DNA of 64,000 bases from Chamaecyparis obtusa (taxonomy: Eukaryota; Streptophyta; Pinopsida; Cupressales; Cupressaceae). The notes below the pieces were generated by a model. That model saw nothing but the letters and a program-made list of their open reading frames with translations, did no database searches and was not told the origin of the DNA. This document shows, one piece after another, positions 31,804 through 45,200 of the stretch. Position 1 is the stretch's first letter, and each line of letters begins with the position of its first letter. The DNA is taken from positions 1,832,001-1,896,000 of the forward strand of contig BSBK01000869.1 of assembly GCA_027943335.1 (NCBI GenBank), in the 5' to 3' direction. The position numbers were made by a program, and so were the translations under genes.

Positions 31804-32869
31804 ACGTGGGGAAATAATGTGTGACTCTTATTTCAGATGACATATTTAAAGGATAAGTATTTTGGGAGTTATTATTATTTTAGTGGCCAAATTATTATTA
31901 AATCATTAAATGACTTATTATAAAGTTATAATTTAACTTTATAATTTCACTTAAGTTGAGGGTTGAGTCATCATTGAAGGGGCCATTTATTCAATTAATT
32001 CATGGAAGGTTAAGCCAAGGTATTAATAAAAGTATTGGAGTAAATGAATTATTAAAAGGAAAAAAGTAATCTTTTATCCCACATTGGTAAAAAATGTGTT
32101 TGAGCTCTCTTAAGAAAGAATAAAAAGGGACTTGAGAGCTCATTCTCATATATGGAATTGATCATTTTTGTGCTTTGATACTTGGTGAATTTTATGAGTT
32201 TCTCTATCGAGGGTTTCAAGGAGCCATTGCAAGTTTGGAGGCCATTATTACTCAGCCTTGAGGTGCTGAAAGATTGCATTGAGATTGCTGGTTGTGCTAG
32301 CCATTGTTCTACATCAACCTTTCAGAGGTTTGTGCATTTACAAGGGTCTTATTTGATCGTTTGGGGGTCAATTTGAAGACATTTAATTGCAGATTGAAAG
32401 AGTTTTGTGAACAGTCTTCATCCAACGAAACTGCGATAATAAACATAGAGGCTGCGTTATCTTCTAAGGAGCTGCGGTTACATTCTTGAGGGCTACGTCT
32501 ATACTTGTGGCCTGCGATTTACATGCAGAGGCTGTCATTTGTTTCAAGATGGCTGCGTTTCTACTACAGCAGCGAATGTGCATTAAAGGTTGTATTTCTT
32601 TTGTAACCTCTAGGTAGCAGCGATTTCTATCTATGTTTTAAAGGGTGCACATTCATGATTGTTAATTTGAATTTGTATTTACTAAATGGCATTGTTTATA
32701 TATCTACAAGGAATTAAAATAGATTTCAGCTTTTGCATTCGGGGTTTGAAATTAGTTGTATTCTCATATTTGTCAGAAACCTTTTAAAATTGCAAAACAA
32801 TTCAAAACAAAAGAAATAAATATCATCTTTAGCATTGTTTAAGCAAAGAGCCAGTAGGGTTATTTACAG

Positions 32870-32881
32870 TGGTATCAGAGC
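32870..32881 (+). other. B primer binding site
   Basis: TGGTATCAGAGC one base after the LTR end, as in A. Confidence 0.93.
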
Positions 32882-32968
32882 TATTTTCTTGTGATCCTGT
32901 GAGGTTTGGAAATCTTGAGTTCCCACGTTTGATTTGTGAGTGATCAACACTCTGGTTTTATTTCAGTC

Positions 32969-35900
32969 ATGGATAAATGCAGAAAACCAAGTAAATATGG
33001 GAACCAGTCTAGCAATGTGTCTTGTTACAGGAAACAAACAAGTGCCTTGGAAAATGAAATAGAGAAGTTGAGGGAAACATAGGAAAGGCTTAAAGCCCAA
33101 CTTGCAGATCCAGCCACTATTGACAAGGCAGCTAGTTTTATGGTTTCCTTCTTCAGGAAGTCTTCCTCACGAAGACTGCAAGAAGAGAAACAAGATGTTC
33201 TTATAGGTGAGACATCTAGGAATCTTCATGATGAGTTTTCAACAACCACTACTTATTCTAGATATGATCTTGTTCTTAGTAGGACAACCACTAGTCCTAT
33301 TTGCACACATGATGTTGGAGAGTCTTTACAGAGACATGTGGATGTGCCTGTCTTGTTGGTAGATAGTGGTACTGAGTTTCAGCATCTCGAGACTATCAAA
33401 GTTAGTGACACAAGGTCTGATTTGCAGGACAACAGTCCTTTATGTGAGCCTGTTATTGATGCCACAGATAGTGCGAGTGGAGGATGTTGTAGATACCACT
33501 AGGGATTTTTACACCATAAATGATGGTGTTATCTTTGAGGACTGCGAGGAATATATGAACTTTGATAGCTCTGATGTTTATGATGAGTCAAAATAGTGTT
33601 ACAGATGAGTCAGGTGACATAGATTCATGCCACAGTGTAGGTGATTCGTGCGATGACATTGAGTCATGTATGCAGCCAGAGATAGCAGATGAGTTTCAGA
33701 TAGATGATGTTGATACTAGCATCGCGGATACCTCTGATGTTGAGAGTGAGGATGATGGGTGCTGTAGTGTTTCTGGTTTTTTATATCAGACCTTGGGTGT
33801 GGACTCTGCGTTTTCATCCAGAAGTGGTGGATCCCAGGATCCTTTTCTACAGGGACTCACAGATGAGGATAGGCAAGCATATGAGTGGTAGGAGTTTGTT
33901 TCAGCCAGGGCTTCCATTCCTTCGATTGAGCTGTTAGTAGAGGTACCTAGTTGTGATACCTCGTTGGTGGACATGTGTGAGGTTGATATTGCACATGAGG
34001 AGAGGGATTATGAGGATGCTTCCTTGGTGACTCATGAGAATGACTCTACCTGTAGCGAGTCATGCTTGATTTATCAGACCTTGGGGGAGGACTCTGAGTT
34101 GTTCGTGAGTGAGGATGGGTGTCGGCATTAAGGGATGGTAACTAGTAAGCTTGCTACCGGTACATGGAAATTAAGTATTGTCATTGATTGGCAAAAGAGG
34201 AAAGAGGAAAGAGGTACTGACATCTCAATCTAGGGGCACTAGGGCAGGATCTCTGAAGGGACAAGTACAACTGACAACAAGTGTGAGGAGAGACTGGTTT
34301 GGCAATCGGTGACAATGTGCAAGAAAGAAAAGACTATATCCAATCATCAGAGCACCGGTAACCAACAAAGGAGATGCAACCGGTAATCGACAACGCAACC
34401 GAGGAAAGGATGCAACCGGTATAGACAAAGGAAAGAAAGGTGATAGGTCAAGGCTCTTACCTGTGCACAACTCAAGGATCTTCTATCGATGAAGTAAAGA
34501 CTTCGTCATGATAAGATGAACTAGGGAAGTCATAGTCAACTGTCTGTTATCTAACTCCTTGACTGGGATTTACTGCACTAAATCCAGTAGACTTTGAGTT
34601 ATCAAGACGATCGGTACAAGGCACGATTGAAGATTTTAATGTTGGAGTTTATGGCTTTAAAACATGAAGTTATCTCTTGCGAAGGAAAGCTTTTTGACAC
34701 GCATCATTGTTTTCTTTCGTTAAAGCAGATAAAGCATAGCATGTTTTTTCTTAGTGAACTAATACTCCATTGGGTGATGAATCCGAAGGGGATTTGTAAA
34801 TAGGACATGCATGAGAAAATCAATTAAGGCAATGACTATATATTCCTCTGTCTTTCAAGAATATAGTTTGCCCTCATTCTACCAAAGTAAAGAGTGAACT
34901 TGTATGCTGAAGAAGCTGAGGTGAATAGAAAAGAGAAGAGAGAAGAGTGTGTAGAGAAACACAATAGAAAATGAGAACATACCAGCAGCGATCGGTGATG
35001 TTTCTCAGTTGAGCATAACAAAGATCTTATCAGGCTATGCAAAGTCATTTTTAAAAGGTCAATCATTCTATTGTTCTCTAACAATTACAATAGCTAAATC
35101 CCAGTATTTTGGGTGGAAATTAACAGGTCCCTTGTACTAAATCCCTTAATCGGGTGACATCTATTCAGGTGTTCTAAGTCCTCTAACCAGGCAGGCACTA
35201 ACAAGCCTCACTGTATCAAATCCGTTAATCGGGTTGCATCTAACAGTGCGTTGTAATCCTTTAACAAGGAAGGCTCCTAACAGGGCGCACTTCAGAAGAG
35301 TGCAGAATTTGTGAGGTTTCTTCACACCGTGGTTTTCACCCAATTTGGGTTTCCATGTGATAAATCTGGTGTTTCTTTGTGGTTGATTGTTTGCTGCTAT
35401 TCTTATGCTAAAACCTAGTTTGCTCTCAATTGTAGTATATTACATCAGATTTGCTTTAAAGTTTTATAGGTGCTGATTCACCCCTCCCCTCTCAGCACCA
35501 GTTGGGATTGTCATTTGGTCCCAGGATCTGGATTGTCATGTGGTTGCAGAGGACGAGGTAGCTGAGGATTGTGATGAGACAGATTCAGCAGCAGCTTCCT
35601 CGGGGGGTAGATGAGGATGAGTCTGATGTCAGTACTCAGTTTGTAGATGTGTGCTCGGATGACAATACATAGAGATATGGTGATCTTGAGGGGAGTTTGT
35701 TGGATGCAGCTTCCTTCCATAGTGTGGACAATGCAGTTGAGATTGTACATAGGAGGCCCGTTGTGCAGAGTCATCATGTGACTAGCCAATTGAGAGTTGG
35801 TGAGAGAGATTACTTCTACTCTCGAGCATTTTGATGCCACTCGTCAACTATTGGTTGTTTATGGTTGGGGTGCTCCTATGACGGATGAGCACAGTGGTGG

Positions 35901-37128
35901 TGACCTTTCCTTGACAGAGATTCATTCCTTGCGTGAGGCTGTTAGGATTTTGAGAAAGGATTATTTACAATTGGTAGCCGACCGAGATCACTTAGTTGAG
36001 TGGGGGAGTACGGCATATGAAGCACTGATGAACAGAGAGGAGGTGAGTGAGCTTACTCAGGTGCTCACAGCAACTTTTGAGGCTTTAGAGGGAACTTAGT
36101 GGGCTCTTCAGGAGTCGCAATTGCAATTGGGAGAGGTGACTGTGGAATTGGAGCGGATACAGTCTTTGCCAGCCATAGATCCAGTTTAGTTGCATATAGT
36201 GGTGGTTGGTGGTGAGTTAGCTTCCACAGTTGGCAATGATGGATGTGCTAGAGACATAGTTACATCCATCCTTGGGTCAGATGCAGTAGACACAGAGGAG
36301 GTGAGTGCTTCAATGGAAGATTACAAAGAGATTTTTGTGGTATCGGGTTCTCCAGTTGTTAGCACGATGACAAATGATACCGATCAGTTTGTTGAGAGTC
36401 CTGAGGTAGCAGGAGCAGATTCTCTAGAAAGTTGTCATTTTCTGACACTACTCCCGTTGATTCACAGGACATGGACAGGGTATCATCTGGTTTTGGGGAC
36501 GAGCTATCATGGTGATTTGTTTCCTTTTGTTGGAAGCAAATCAAGGTATATTTTTTCTTCTCATACAACTGATAGCGATCAGCAGTTGGCAGTGCCACAG
36601 TTTTTGAGGGATCAGTTGTTGATTGCAGGCAAGCAGGTTGATGTTGCTTCCTATAATTTCTATTGCATGGAGTCTTTCATGGAGTACTCCCTTGAGAGTT
36701 TGGTTTTGCAGGAAGGACCTTTCAGAACTTCTGAGGGTACTCTCATCCAGGGTTTTCGTAGTATTCAGCTTTTAGTGGGGAAAATTGTAGATACCTTGAC
36801 TGTGATGATTCCTCACAGGGATTTGGTGGTTGGGTTTGTTGAGCAAGTTATTCAGGATCCTGCCCAACCAGTTGTTCAGAGTCAGAGATTGGAGCCATCT
36901 CTTAATTCTCAAATTGTTGTTGATGAGCCTCTGTCAGAGATTGGAGCATTTCACCATGATTACATAGGGATGAGCATTCATCATTTTTCTTTTGACCCAT
37001 CGGTTGAGGACTTGGTGGTACATTGGTGTGGGTTTTCTCCAGGTTTATATCATCTGTTATGGGATGGGTTTATTCCATTTGCAGTTGATGGGGATGGTTA
37101 TTGCAAGTTAGCAGGAGGTAACTTGTAG
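32969..37128 (+). pseudogene. B long acidic reading frame, broken; function unknown
   Basis: Starts at ATG 32969 (MDKCRKPSKYGN), parallel to A's MEKYRRPNSG at 42215. A short helical, probably coiled-coil stretch follows (LENEIEKLRE, with a stop at 33077-33079). A long acidic, Ser-rich middle has GDIDSCHSV and DDIESCMQPE nearly identical to A. The frame changes near 33500-33560. Solo LTR J interrupts at 34120. The frame resumes near 35520 and its best part is 36190-37128 (312 codons), with SYNFYCMESFMEYSLES and IHHFSFDPSVEDLVV. I recognise no gag, protease, RT or integrase motif. Similar length and order in A argue for a real ancestral protein near 1000 residues. Confidence 0.7.
34120..35513 (+). 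mobile_element. Solo LTR J (K family) in element B
   Basis: 1394 bp, TGTCGGCATTAAGG to GTTGGGATTGTCA, collinear with K's 5' LTR (57583-59070), including ATCTCTT phrases, the TATATATT box at 34837-34844 and the CACCCCTCCCCTCTCAGCAC end. Flanks ATGGG and TTTGG only partly agree as a TSD. A has continuous sequence at this place (43585-43600), which confirms the insertion. Confidence 0.88.
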
Positions 37129-37470
37129 GGTTAGTACATCTAGGTTGGTTTTACAGTGAATAGATATTTGGATTACAGGAGTACACAGAGAAGATTGGCA
37201 GGGTGTGCAGTGACCTCTAGTTTGTTATATGGTTTTGGATATCCATTCTTCCTTGTTATGGCTGGTTGTGTGTTTCATCTCTACTGGGATCCGGGTAGTG
37301 TTTGGTTTAGCGTTGCAGATTGTGCGGATCACTATGGTTGGTATGATGTCAGTGTGATTTGGTTAGCTCAGTGGATGATGATTTCTTTGCAAGAGTTTGC
37401 AGGTGATTGCAAGGACATTACCCCATTCTATCCTTAAGATCTGGGTGGACTTTTGTGTTTTATTTTTTGA

Positions 37471-37507
37471 GATTGCTTGGGGACAAGCGATTTCAGGATG
37501 GGAGGAC
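37471..37507 (+). other. B PPT-proximal hairpin and polypurine tract
   Basis: Hairpin GATTGCTTG-GGGA-CAAGCGATT (37471-37492, two wobbles), then GGATGGGAGGAC reaching the 3' LTR. Confidence 0.7.
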
Positions 37508-38848
37508 TATAATGTCCCCTTTTTAGCGTGACCATGACTATGGATGGATTAGCCTATCATGTGACCCTCATAGGCTAATGGGGATGGACAGAGGATCTCT
37601 TTTAGTGGGCATCTACTTCAGGATTCAGTATATTTTGGTTTGGCTTTCGTTTGGCATCATTTGGACTTCATTTGCTATAGTTTTGCCACGTTTACTATTT
37701 ATAGTAAGCCTGATGTTGTTCGAGAAGGACCCTTTCTATTTTTGAAAATTGCATTTGGTCACGTGGGGAAATAATGTCTCCTATTTCAGATGACATATTT
37801 AAAGGATAAGTATTTTGGGAGTTATTATTATTTTAGTGGCCAAATTATTATTAAATCATTAAATGACTTATTATAAAGTTATAATTTAACTTTATAATTT
37901 CACTTAAGTTGAGGGTTGAGTCATCATTGGAAGGGGCCATTTATTCAATTAATTCATGGAAGGTTAAGCCAAGGTATTAATAAAAGTATTGGAGTAAATG
38001 AATTATTAAAAGGAAAAAAGTAATCTTTTATCCCACATTGGTAAGGAATGTGTTTGAGCTCTCTTAAGAAAGAATAAAAAGGGACTTGAGAGCTCATTCT
38101 CATATATGGAATTGATCATTTTTGTGCTTTGATACTTGGTGAATTTTATGAGTTTCTCTATCGAGGGTTTCAAGGAGCCATTGCAAGTTTGGAGGCCATT
38201 ATTACTCAACTTTGAGGTGCTGAAAGATTGCACTGAGATTGCTGGTTGTGCTAGCCATTGTTCTACATCAGCCTTTCAGAGGTTTGTGCATTTACAAGGG
38301 TCTTATTTGATCATTTGGGGGTCAATTTGAAGACATTTAATTGTAGATTGAAAGAGTTTTGTGAGCAGTCTTCATCCAAGGAAGCTGCAATAATAAACAT
38401 AGAGGTTGCGGTATCTTTTAAGGAGCTGCGGTTACATTCTTGAGGGCTACGTCTATACTTGTGGCCTGCGATTTACGTGCAGAGGCTGCCATTTGTTTCA
38501 GGATGGCTGCGTTTTTACTACAATAGTGAATGTGCATTAAAGGCTGTATTTTTTTTGTAACCTCCAGGTAGCAGCGATTTCTATCAATGTTTTAAAGGGT
38601 GCACATTCATGATTGTTAATTTGAATTTGTATTTACTAAATGGCATTGTTTATATATATACAAGGAATTAAAATAGATTTCAGCTTGTGCATTCGGGGTT
38701 TGAAATTAGTTGTATTCCCATATTTGTCGAAAGAAGTTAAAAATTATATTTGTCAGAAACCTTTTAAAATTGCAAAACAATTCAAAACAAAAGAAATAAA
38801 TATCATCTTTAGCATTGTTTGAGCAAAGAGCCAGTAGGGTTCTTTACA
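37508..38848 (+). repeat. B 3' LTR
   Basis: 1341 bp. It begins TATAATGTCCCC (first TG changed to TA) and ends TCTTTACA. It shows the empty site of C (GGTCACGTGGGGAAATAATG near 37757). Confidence 0.9.
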
Positions 38849-39231
38849 TGTTATGAACCGATGTAAATAATCATCGAGCATGCCCATATAGGATCATGTC
38901 CGTACATGGCTTAGGCCACGTAGAGACATGTCCCTACATGGACATGACCTCTTGTTGTCATATTTATAATAAGAGATCACTGCATATTGAAACATACAAA
39001 AACATACAACAGTGCTATTACAATTGCAGCAATGTCCGACACATATTCTTACAGATATATTAAAAGTAAATTTAAAGAAACACTTATAGGTTGGCAGCCA
39101 TATACAGACCTCCAAGAAGGATATTATACAAGTTCATCAACAAGGAGATTCAAATTAAAAGTATATACATCACAATAAAGAGAGATATATAGAAAACAAA
39201 AGGTATTACATCTGATCCTATTTCCTTAACA

Positions 39232-39243
39232 TGGTATTAGAGC
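39232..39243 (+). other. D primer binding site
   Basis: TGGTATTAGAGC, one mismatch from the initiator-Met tRNA complement, directly after D's 5' LTR. Confidence 0.85.
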
Positions 39244-40851
39244 AGATACGAACTTTTGGGAAATTTAATGTTTTTTCTTTTTTTCTTTTTTGGATGAATA
39301 AAATTGAGGATTATTACCTAGTGATATAGACACGTGAAGTTATGAAGGTTTTAGGCAAGACACGCGAGGTGCCTGCAGAATAGCCTTAAAGAGATGAAAT
39401 CTCAGGACACATGCAAAAGTAGTTTTGCTGGAGAGACTTTAAAACCATCACTGCAAATACTTGGTAGATGATATTGACCATACAACTTTAGTAGAGTGTC
39501 TGTGGAAACTATTCTATAACTATATGCATTTGATCATCTCCACCATCTTCATATTCACGGCAAGCACCTGCATAGTATACGAGTATCGACCATAATCCGG
39601 GGACACTTGGCGATTAATATATATTGCGTTGAGTAATAAATTATATAATCGATTATATATATTTTGGTGATTACATATCTCACATCTATAGAGATAAATT
39701 GCAAAGAAAGAGTCAAATGGTAGACTTGGCGGAATCATTAGTCATTCTGTTGAAGGATTATATTATAGAGAGAAACATTCAAGTCGCAATTGTTTCATTT
39801 CTTCCTGAATGGATTCTTTCTTAATCGATATTAAGGCTTGCTATGACCTTTTGAACCAATAGCATCCGACTTCAACCATAGGGAGAAGCACAAGCGACAT
39901 AAGTCAATGTGAGTCTTGTACAGATGGGAAATATTGCCATTAAAAGAATTCAAAGTACCATATGCTACTGTCAGAAATATATCAGAGGTGACTAGCAGAT
40001 AGACTAATGACAAGCACTATTAGAGCCTTTTCGCCTGTTGATGGAAGGGAAGTAACGCACACACTAGAAAAGAATATCATTCCTTTGTTGTAGACATTAT
40101 CAACCTCATTAAGATCGAAGCCTTTGAGACAAGATTGTCATGGCTATTCCTTACACTGCCACCATGGGTTGCAATAGATATAATTGGGAGATTCTAGGAT
40201 TTGCAGCATGGATTGACAAACACAGAAATATGAAACAGAGCATGGGCATGATTGATACTAGCGTGATTTCATATATTATGACGTTTCTATTCATGACTGT
40301 GTAGGTCCATCTTGGGCTCTTATTTGTTTGTATTGATTTCCTCTCATTGTCAATAGCTACACATTGTCATCGAGTACAACTGTATTATTAGCTGCAAGAG
40401 TCATCGGAAAGATCTACCATGCAGAGTATTCGTATGGGATATTCACTACTGGAAAGAGAACAAAGCATGCAGACATTCACAGTAATCAAGGAAGATATGA
40501 ATTCATTCAACATGTTGTGGCTTAAAAATGGAAGTTTCAGTCGTAGTTCTCATGGAGTTTGGTGATATTACATATTTGCAGTATATGTTGAAGAATGATA
40601 CATTTATTGAAACTAGGGAGCCAATAAATGTAGGGTTGCGATTAATATCAATAATGGTTGACTATATTATTATATTTGATAATATCGATAAGGAGTATTT
40701 GACAAAAGGGTGATTATAATATTTACATTTGATCGCATTCTATAATCGGGATAAATATATGAGCTGAGAGTATTTTTCTTAACAAAGAAATTATTGTGGA
40801 CGACAACTACATTATAGCCATGTCATCTCTGTTGAGGGCCCACTCTCCATT
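39244..40851 (+). other. D interior, left part, unassigned
   Basis: 1.6 kb where a Copia gag and early pol would be expected. I find none of their motifs in any frame. Short frames (for example 40528-40713) show no family. It may be filler or host DNA picked up by the element, or coding DNA too decayed to read by eye. It was joined to 46688 before A inserted. Confidence 0.4.
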
Positions 40852-40856
40852 GCCAA

Positions 40857-42115
40857 TGTAATGTCCCCGTTTTACAGGCTCTTGAGATTAGCTTAGTTTG
40901 GTGACCCTCGCAAGCAAATCAGGTGATCAGAGGGGGTCAATTAGTAGAGCCAGTAGTTGGATTCCATTCTGGAGGTTTAGTTATCAGGTTTGCTCTTCGT
41001 TTGGGACAGATTGGATGACTTACTATTTATAGTAAGTGGTATTTTGGGCATAGCTTGATTTAGCAAGGCGCCTGTGCAGTGTCATCAGGTGTTGCAAGAT
41101 CGTTTGCCAGGGATCTCGAGTTTGAGAGACTTACTATTTATAGTAAGTCTATTTTTGGGCAGTTGACTATTTCTGGCAGGGCAGTATGAGCTCGAGTACT
41201 GTTGTTAGAAGTTTGAAGGATTTTGTCAGTTAGATTCAGTGCATCACATTTATAATAAAAGTTATGAAATTAAGTTATGTTAATTTAATAACTTTGGTCT
41301 TTAATGTTTTAATTTAATATTGTGATGGTGAAGACTCTTTAATGAAAAGTGTCATGATGAAGTTTTCATTAAAGTCTTATATATATGCCTTGAGGAAATC
41401 GATTTTGATATCTTATGTCATTTTCATAAAATTGGTGAAGTTGAAAGTGGTCTGGAAGAGAAGTTTGAAATTGGAGGAATGAGGGTTTGAACTGAAATTC
41501 ATTGAGAAATGAGAAATTCTCAAGAATTTGCACTGAGTTGGTCTGAATACCAATGAATTGTGCCGCAATATTCAGACAGGGATTTAAGATTGCATTTTGC
41601 GCCTGTTAGAAGTCGTACGACACCCAACTACAACCATACAATACCAGGTTGGCCGTACATAGCCAGTTTTGCGTGACTGATTTCTGGAGGCGGTTTTTCA
41701 GTTTGAGACGCCTGCATATATTGGTGGTCAACCAACATCAGTCGCTTTCCCTTGGCATCATTAGAAGACTCCATTTTTGCGTGAGGGATTCAGTCCTTAA
41801 TAATGGCGGGTGGTAGAGACTGCTACAGAATTGCATAATGCAGTCGTTTCCTTAATTAAGGTGCCAGATTTGCTAATGAATGTTTGTAATTAGTTTAATT
41901 TGTTAGTTGTTGAATTATGTTATCCCTGCAAGCAATTTGAGTGGTGGATTAATGGCTGTAGTTATTTATCAAGAGATTAAAAATCTTAGAAGTATCATTG
42001 AAATTCATAATTGTAATTCATTAATTTCTATAAATGTTCTGAAAGAAATTTAGAAGTGCAATTTAATTTGTGGAAAAGCTAGTTTGTAAACAAGAGCTAG
42101 CCAAGGCTCTTTATA
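40857..42115 (+). repeat. A 5' LTR
   Basis: 1259 bp, TGTAATGTCCCCG to CTCTTTATA (3' copy ends CTCTTTACA). It carries the 20-nt palindrome twice, at 41018-41037 and 41129-41148. Confidence 0.95.
41018..41148. promoter_or_regulatory. Duplicated TATA-centred palindrome in A LTR
   Basis: ACTTACTATTTATAGTAAGT, perfect 8-nt arms around TTTA, occurs at 41018-41037 and 41129-41148 and again at 45577-45596 and 45688-45707. B has its 16-nt core once per LTR. The centre CTATTTATAG could act as a TATA box on either strand. Confidence 0.6.
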
Positions 42116-42116
42116 G

Positions 42117-42128
42117 TGGTATCAGAGC
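42117..42128 (+). other. A primer binding site
   Basis: TGGTATCAGAGC one base after the LTR. Confidence 0.95.
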
Positions 42129-42214
42129 ATGTTTCCTGCCATCCTGTGGGGTCTGGATTCTTTTATATTCTGATGTTATTTTAAAAGTGATCAGCACTTC
42201 CACTTTTTCTAGCT

Positions 42215-45200
42215 ATGGAAAAATACAGGAGGCCTAATTCTGGAAGTCGTTGTAACAGTATGGGAAAAAGAGAGGAATTAAATGCCTTAGTGGAAAGTTT
42301 GGAAAGACTTCGGCTTCATCAACAAAAATTGGCGGAGAGTTTGTTGGATCCAGAGACAGTTGACAGGGCAGCGAGGGATATGGTTTTTGCCTTTAGAAGG
42401 CCGATATCTAGATTGCGGGGAAGAAGGCTTGAGTTTTCCTCGACAGGTGCCCATGATGCAGATGTACCTATATTTAGTACGACACCTGCTAGTCCTATCC
42501 GTAGTGCTGACGATAGATTTATTTCACAGGAACATATGGATGTTTCAGTACCATTGGTTGACAATAGCGCTGAGCATCAACAGGTTGAGGCTCCCAGTGT
42601 AGTCGCTACAGATTGTACAGAGGCAGCTGATGCTGTAGTTATTACTAAGTGTTCGGGCTCTTCCATGGAGGGAGTTGTTATTGGAGATTTTTATGTCAGC
42701 TATAGTAGTGTTGCTCCAGTGCAGGAGGCAGTTGTTTCCTCATATGGGACCGATGCATGTATGGAGTCTCCTAGTGGTGATGTTGATGATCTGGGCGTTA
42801 CAGTGGAGTCAGTTGATGACGGATCATGCTCTAGCATTATTGGTGCACAGCCTGACGTTGAGTCATGTGTGTAGAGTTAGGTGTCAGTAGTTGAGATTTG
42901 AGCAGGAGATGTGGATGCAGATAGTATAGACACATCTGATGATACTTTTGAGGATGCTGTGAGCCGCATTGGGGATGACACCCCCTGTGAGATGTTGGGT
43001 GATGACTGCGAGGAGTGTATGAGCTCTGACAACTCTCAAGTTTATGATAGTAGTCGCAGTGTGGAATCACTACAGGAGACAATGGTCTTTTCCTATATTG
43101 AGGATGTGAGCTTGAAGCTATCTAGTGATGATACTCATGATGAGAGTGTTGCAGTTGAGTTTGGTGACATAGATTCATGCCATAGTGTAGATGATTCACA
43201 TGATGACATTGAGTCATGTATGCAGCCAGAGGTAGTGGAGGAGTCGCGGATAGACGATGTGGACACTAGCATCACAGATATTTTCGATGTTGAGAGCAAG
43301 GATGATGAGTGCTGTAGTGTTTCTGGCTTTCTATATCTGACTTTGGGTGTGGATTCAATGTTTTCATATGATGGTGGTGGGTTCCAGGATTCTTTGTTAC
43401 AGGGACTCACACATAACGATGTGGAAGCATATGAGTGACAAGAGTTTGTTACAGCCAGGGCTTCCACTACGAGAGATGGGGTTACTTCTTCGATGACTCA
43501 TGAGGATGATTCTTCCTGTAGTGAGACATGTTTGATTTATCAGACCTTGGGGGAGGACTCTGGGAGGACTCTGAGTTGTTAGTGAGTGAGGATAGATCCC
43601 AGGATCTGGATTGTCAGGTGGTTGCAGAGGACGAGGTAGCTGGAGATTGTGTTGAGTCGGATTTAGTAGCAGCTTCCTTGGGGTTAGATGAGGACGAGTC
43701 TGATGCCTGTACTTAGTTTGTAGATGTGTACTCAGATGAAAGTACACAAAGATACAATGATCTTGAAGGGAGTTTGTTGGGTGCAACTTCCTTCCATAGT
43801 GTGGACAGTGCAGTTGAGATTGTACATAGGAGGCCCGTTGTACAGAGTCATCATGTGATTAGCTAGTTGCGAGTTGGTGAAAGAGATATTACTTCTACTC
43901 TTGAGCATTTTGATGCCGCTCGTCAGCTCTTGGTTGTTTATGATTGGGATGCTCCTATGACGGATGAGCACAGTGGTGGTGACCTTTCCTTGATAGAGAT
44001 TCATTCTTTGCATGAGGTTGTCAGGATTTTGAGACAGGATTATTTACTGATGGTAGCCGACAAAGATCACCTAGTTGAGTGGGGGAGTACAACATATAAG
44101 GCACTCATGGACAAAGAGGAGGTGAGTGAGCTTACTCAGGAGCTTACAGCGACTTTTGAGACTTTAGAGGGCACTTAGTGGGCTCTTCAGGAGTCGCAGT
44201 TTCAATTAGAGGTGACCATGGAGTTAGAGCATATTCGGTCCACACCAGCCCCAGACCCAGTTCGGTTGCACATTGAGGTGGTTGGTGGTGAGTTGGCGAC
44301 GGTTGGGGATGAGCGACATGATGATGTGGCAGACACATCTGTTCAAGACGTGGGTGCACTAGGTATGGATGAGGTAGGAGTACCAGTGGAATCAAGCTCC
44401 CATGTTGATTTGCTTCCTTTCGCTGGGAGTGAATCTATTTCATCTCATATAGCTGATAGTATGGGCAGTTGGCAGTGCCACATTTTCAGAGGGATCAGCT
44501 GTGGGCTGCGGGGGAGCAAGTTGATGCTACCACGTATAATTTCTACTGCACCAAGTCATTCATGGAGTATTTACTTGAGAGTGCAGATGTGCGAGAGGAT
44601 TCATATAGAGTGTCTGAGGGTACTCTCATCCGAGGCTCTTGTGCTATTCGGAGGTTGGTAGGGAAGATTGTGGAGACTATCTACGATGCTTCCCCACAGG
44701 GATTTCGAGGTTGGGTTTGCTGAGAGGGTTGCTCAGGATCCTAAGCAGCCTGCGATTATGTGGAGTCAGAGATTGGATCCATCTCATGATTCCCAGTTGG
44801 GTAATGATGAGCCATTGACGGAGATTGGGGCTTTCCACCGGCCTTATATGGTGGGGTATGCTCATCATTTTTCTTTTGACCCACAGGTAGAAGATTTGAT
44901 CTCACGCAGATGTAGACCAGCTCCAGTTTCTTACCATCCATTATGGGATGGATTGGCACCATCTTTTGCAGATGGAATTGGTAGTTGCAAGTTAGACTAC
45001 TTGCAATATCCACACACCCAGGACAGTTTATCAGAGGTTAGAGTTGATAACAGTGATTCAGACACATTTGATCATTGTCTTCTTCTTAGTGCAGTTGGGT
45101 GTGAGCGTCGATTAGACAAGGACTCGAGTTTTGGCAGATTTAATGTTTCAGTTGGTTTGAGCTCTGCTGGGTTGTTTTTTGCATCGGCATCTACAGTTGA

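Larger units (their letters stand above)
25982..32868 (+). repeat. B 5' LTR, split by Copia C
   Basis: Starts TGTAATGTCCC. It breaks at 26239 and resumes at 31809 after C and its TSD, ending TATTTACA. Total about 1318 bp, and its sequence runs collinear with 37508-38848. Confidence 0.92.
25982..38848 (+). mobile_element. Non-autonomous LTR element B with a novel long frame
   Basis: Inserted in D's 5' LTR. LTRs are 25982-32868 (split by C) and 37508-38848, each about 1.3 kb without inserts. PBS at 32870, PPT GATGGGAGGAC before 37508. Left TSD is TATTG (25977-25981). On the right only TG remains before TTATGAACC, which fits loss of three bases from the second TATTG. The interior, 3.2 kb without solo LTR J, has the same size and order as that of A. 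It holds a broken acidic reading frame and no protease, RT, RNase H or integrase motif. Confidence 0.88.
25530..39231 (+). repeat. D 5' LTR, split by element B
   Basis: Left piece 25530-25981 and right piece from 38849 to 39231. The D 3' LTR shows the uninterrupted site (CCTTGGTATTGTTATGAACC at 56996-57015). It ends TTTCCTTAACA before the PBS. Confidence 0.9.

Noticed and set aside
36359..36598. Antisense frames across the A and B long frame and C gag-pol
   Set aside because: Shadows of the sense coding; no independent signal.
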